A stretch of 8,056 nt of DNA from an uncultured bacterium (GTDB lineage Bacteria > Bacillota > Clostridia > Lachnospirales > Anaerotignaceae), in NCBI GenBank assembly GCA_905214825.1, contig CAJMNV010000091.1, positions 1 through 8,056 of the forward strand, written 5' to 3'. The position numbers were made by a program, and so were the translations under genes. How positions within the stretch are numbered: position 1 is the stretch's first letter; every line of letters begins with the position of its first letter. Positions 5,781-8,056 of the stretch are shown here, in pieces. The notes under the pieces were generated by a model. The model was not told the origin of the DNA, ran no database searches, and saw nothing but the letters and a program-made list of their open reading frames with translations.

Positions 5781-6635
5781 ATGAAGGCAAAACGCATAGA
5801 TGGAAAAATGATTTCCGACACAATCAAAGCAGAAGCCAAGCAGCAAGCACAAAAATTGCAGCGGCAGGGGATTGTCCCCTGCCTTGCTGTGGTTTTGGTG
5901 GGTGATGATGCGGCCTCAAAAATATATATAAAAAATAAAGAAAAAGCTTGTGCAATGGTAGGCATTACATCAAGAATGTATACATTACCAGAAAATGTCA
6001 CAGAACAAGAGGTTTTGACATTGATTGGAAAGTTGAACGAGGACACCAGCGTAAACGGTGTTTTGGTACAACTGCCTTTACCTGCCCATATCGATGAGGA
6101 AAAAGTGATATTGGCAGTTTCACCAATCAAAGATGTAGATTGTTTTCATCCATTGAATGTGGGTATGTTGCACACAAACAAAAAAGGATTTTTGCCTTGC
6201 ACACCTGCGGGTATATTGGAATTGATTACAAGAAGTGGTTATGAAATTGCAGGCAAACATTGTGTGGTGATTGGAAGAAGCCACCATGTGGGCAAACCAA
6301 CAGCAATGTTGTTGTTGCAAAAAGATGCAACAGTGACCATTTGCCATTCCAAAACAAAAAATTTGAAAGAAATCTGTAAACAAGCAGACATCATTGTCAG
6401 TGCAGTTGGAAAAATGTATATGGTGACGGCGGATATGGTAAAAGAAGGGGCGATTGTCATTGATGTGGGCATGAACTGTGATAAAAATGGCAAATTGTGC
6501 GGTGATGTGGACTTTGATGCTGTTTGTGAAGTGGCAGAGGCAGTTTCTCCTGTGCCGGGTGGCGTGGGATTGATGACGGTTGCGATGTTGATGCGAAATT
6601 GTATCACAGCAGCAGAATTACAAAATCAAATTTGA
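5781..6635 (+). CDS. folD: Bifunctional methylenetetrahydrofolate dehydrogenase / methenyltetrahydrofolate cyclohydrolase
   Basis: Interconverts 5,10-methylene-, 5,10-methenyl- and 10-formyl-THF, using NADP(H) in most relatives. It is the step next to Fhs. At 284 residues it has a normal length. Visible motifs: Y49-x3-K53 in SKIYIKNK (K53 matches the catalytic lysine), VLVQLPLP (94-101), KDVDCFHPLN (117-126), the dinucleotide-binding GRSHHVGKP (165-173) and the C-terminal PVPGGVGLMT (257-266). GGAG (5765-5768) lies 12 bases and AGGTG (5772-5776) 4 bases before ATG 5781; the closer one may serve. The stop TGA (6633-6635) overlaps the ribosome binding site of rimO. A GC-rich hairpin lies in codons about 27-37 (5859-5889). 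Of its 24 leucine codons 19 are TTG, showing the strong TTG preference of this region. Confidence 0.97.
   Translation: MKAKRIDGKMISDTIKAEAKQQAQKLQRQGIVPCLAVVLVGDDAASKIYIKNKEKACAMVGITSRMYTLPENVTEQEVLTLIGKLNEDTSVNGVLVQLPLPAHIDEEKVILAVSPIKDVDCFHPLNVGMLHTNKKGFLPCTPAGILELITRSGYEIAGKHCVVIGRSHHVGKPTAMLLLQKDATVTICHSKTKNLKEICKQADIIVSAVGKMYMVTADMVKEGAIVIDVGMNCDKNGKLCGDVDFDAVCEVAEAVSPVPGGVGLMTVAMLMRNCITAAELQNQI
5859..5889 (+). other. Strong GC-rich hairpin inside the folD coding sequence
   Basis: Perfect 9-bp stem ggcagggga (5863-5871) with tcccctgcc (5875-5883) around a TTG loop, extended by cagc (5859-5862) with gctg (5886-5889) across a two-base bulge. With G- and C-rich arms it stands out in this AT-rich gene. 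No T run follows, so it is not a terminator. A role in RNA processing or stability, or in slowing translation, is possible but only inferred. Confidence 0.55.
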
Positions 6636-6647
6636 GGAGAGAAAAAC

Positions 6648-8006
6648 ATGAAAGGAACGGTTGCATTTACATCATTGGGGTGTGACAAAAATAGAGTAGA
6701 CAGTGAGGTAATGCTTGGGATATTGCAAAAAAAAGGCTATCAAGCAATCGCAGATGAACAAACGGCAGATATTATTGTGGTGAACACCTGTTGTTTTATT
6801 CGAGATGCTTTGGAAGAAAGTATTGAAACCATATTGGAAATGGCTGAATATAAAAAAACAGGCAACTGCAAAGGTTTGATTGTTGCGGGTTGTTTGGGAC
6901 AACGGTATGAGGCAGAATTTTTTGACGAATTGCCAGAAGTTGATGCGGTTGTGGGGACTGCGGCGTATGAAGAAATTGCAGAAGTGGCTGACCGTATTTT
7001 AGGCGGTGAACAAGGGTTCAAACATTTGGAAGATATTGATAAACCTATGCAAAATGAAAATGGTGTGTTGCGTGTGCTTTCCACAGCCCCTTATTTTGCA
7101 TATTTGAAAATATCAGAAGGTTGTGATAACCATTGTACGTATTGTGTCATCCCCAAAATGCGTGGACGACATAGAAGCCGTAGCATGGAAAGCTTGATTG
7201 AAGAAGCAACCATGTTGGCAAAACAAGGTGTCAAAGAATTGGTGATTGTGGCACAAGATACATCTATTTATGGCAGAGATTTATATGGTGAGCCAAAATT
7301 GCACGAATTGTTGCAAAAACTTTCTGAAATTGATGGTATTCATTGGATTAGATTATTGTACTGTTATCCAGAAACATTGACACAGCAAACCATTGATGTG
7401 ATGGCAAGCAATGAAAAAATTTGTCATTATATTGATATGCCAATACAACATGGTTGTGATACGGTACTCAAACGTATGGGCAGAAAAAGCAGTCAAGCAT
7501 TGATAAAAGATACGGTTTCTCGTTTGCGGCAAGCAATGCCAGATATTGCCATTCGAACAACATTGATTGTTGGGTTTCCCGGTGAAACAGAACAAGAATT
7601 TGCAGATTTGCAAGCATTTATAAAAGAAATGCGTTTTGACCGTTTGGGTGTGTTTACATATTCACAAGAAGAAGGAACACCAGCAGGCAGAATGGAAAAT
7701 CAAATTGCAGAAGAAGTGAAAGAAGAACGCCAACACCTGATTATGGATATACAAAAAGAGATTGCGGCATCATTATGTCAGCAGGAAGTTGGCAAAACGC
7801 TGGAGGTAGTTGTGGAAGGAAAATTGCCAGAAGAACAGATTTATTGCGGCCGTACAAAATGGGACGCCCCGGATATTGATGGTATGGTGTTCTTTGGTGC
7901 AGAAGAAGAAGTGTATTCTGGTGACTTTGTATCTGTGAAAATCAAAGAGGCAAGCGATTATGATTTGATGGGAGATGTTGTCTATGGAGATGAATTTGTC
8001 AAATAA
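6648..8006 (+). CDS. rimO: Ribosomal protein S12 methylthiotransferase RimO
   Basis: A radical-SAM enzyme that adds a methylthio group to the conserved aspartate of ribosomal protein S12. The 452 residues hold the three family domains. The N-terminal UPF0004 domain has cluster cysteines C12 (SLGCDKNRVDSE), C48 (NTCCF) and C82 (AGCLGQRY). The radical-SAM core has C159-x3-C163-x2-C166 (CDNHCTYC) and the blocks QDTSIYGRDLYG (203-214) and YIDMPIQHGCD (261-271). A C-terminal TRAM domain spans about 383-450. The NRVDSE and DTSIYGRDLYG features point to RimO rather than MiaB or MtaB. GAGGAG (6634-6639) overlaps the folD stop and lies 8 bases before ATG 6648, so translation is probably coupled. The gene is intact. 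The order rimO-pgsA is common in Clostridia, while fhs-folD directly upstream is less usual. Confidence 0.95.
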   Translation: MKGTVAFTSLGCDKNRVDSEVMLGILQKKGYQAIADEQTADIIVVNTCCFIRDALEESIETILEMAEYKKTGNCKGLIVAGCLGQRYEAEFFDELPEVDAVVGTAAYEEIAEVADRILGGEQGFKHLEDIDKPMQNENGVLRVLSTAPYFAYLKISEGCDNHCTYCVIPKMRGRHRSRSMESLIEEATMLAKQGVKELVIVAQDTSIYGRDLYGEPKLHELLQKLSEIDGIHWIRLLYCYPETLTQQTIDVMASNEKICHYIDMPIQHGCDTVLKRMGRKSSQALIKDTVSRLRQAMPDIAIRTTLIVGFPGETEQEFADLQAFIKEMRFDRLGVFTYSQEEGTPAGRMENQIAEEVKEERQHLIMDIQKEIAASLCQQEVGKTLEVVVEGKLPEEQIYCGRTKWDAPDIDGMVFFGAEEEVYSGDFVSVKIKEASDYDLMGDVVYGDEFVK

Positions 8007-8056
8007 ATTAACCATTATTCGTGTGGTATTGAGACTTGTGTTTTTGTTCGTATTGT
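7990..8056 (+). CDS. pgsA: CDP-diacylglycerol-glycerol-3-phosphate 3-phosphatidyltransferase, first codons only (3' end outside window)
   Basis: Only 22 codons are visible, reading MNLSNKLTIIRVVLRLVFLF and onward. This closely resembles the usual PgsA start (M-N-L-P-N-K-L-T-x-x-R) leading into the first membrane helix, and pgsA is the expected gene after rimO in Clostridia. PgsA makes phosphatidylglycerophosphate from CDP-diacylglycerol and glycerol-3-phosphate at the membrane. The proposed ATG 7990 lies inside rimO, giving a 17-base overlap and suggesting translational coupling. The purines GGAGA (7986-7990) touch the ATG, and GGGAG (7970-7974) is 15 bases away. A TTG start at 7996 would have better spacing (5 bases), but ATG gives the family-like N-terminus. 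The catalytic CDP-alcohol phosphotransferase motif is beyond the edge, so the call rests on a short match plus context. Confidence 0.7.
   Translation, partial: MNLSNKLTIIRVVLRLVFLFVL

Noticed and set aside
8046..8054. Second copy of gttcgtatt matching one arm of the 1217 dyad
   Set aside because: It is a single short match within pgsA coding sequence with no partner arm; chance is sufficient.

Overview
The window looks like the chromosome of an AT-rich Gram-positive anaerobe, most likely a member of the Bacillota class Clostridia (Lachnospirales-like). This rests on the gene content, on strong purine-rich ribosome binding sites, on an intrinsic terminator and sigma-A-type promoters, on TTG and GTG starts, and on the order ftsK ... 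rimO-pgsA, which is common in that class. All recognised genes lie on the plus strand. No mobile element, CRISPR array, tRNA or rRNA was seen.

Layout. (1) 1-628 is the C-terminal half of an acetyl-CoA hydrolase/CoA-transferase family enzyme, closed by a strong intrinsic terminator at 644-681. (2) 754-1200 is a ComEB-type dCMP deaminase with its own extended -10 promoter (693-722). It is followed by a perfect AT-rich dyad of unclear role (1217-1236). (3) 1389-3886 is an FtsK/SpoIIIE DNA translocase whose reading frame is broken. The four-helix membrane half is in one frame (1389-2210) and the linker, motor and gamma domain are in another (open from 2102, ending 3886). One extra base between about 2102 and 2128 would rejoin them as a protein of about 832 residues. 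(4) 3893-4026 is a regulatory leader: a promoter, then a ZTP (pfl-motif) riboswitch that ends in an intrinsic terminator. (5) 4083-8056 is a tight cluster of fhs (formate-tetrahydrofolate ligase), folD (methylene-THF dehydrogenase/cyclohydrolase), rimO (ribosomal protein S12 methylthiotransferase) and the first codons of pgsA (phosphatidylglycerophosphate synthase), cut by the window edge.

How it works together. Fhs and FolD carry one-carbon units between formate and 5,10-methylene-THF through 10-formyl-THF, the donor for two purine-synthesis steps. The riboswitch senses ZMP/ZTP, which accumulates when 10-formyl-THF runs short, so its position in front of fhs-folD makes direct metabolic sense. 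rimO and pgsA follow with a 12-base gap and then an overlap, and no internal terminator is visible. They may therefore be partly driven from the same riboswitch-gated transcript. The most unusual points are the split ftsK, the extension of ZTP control to rimO-pgsA, a perfect inverted repeat occupying the fhs promoter spacer and -10, and a GC-rich hairpin inside folD. I found no clearly new system: the riboswitch is a known class, and its use here is the best-supported regulatory feature.
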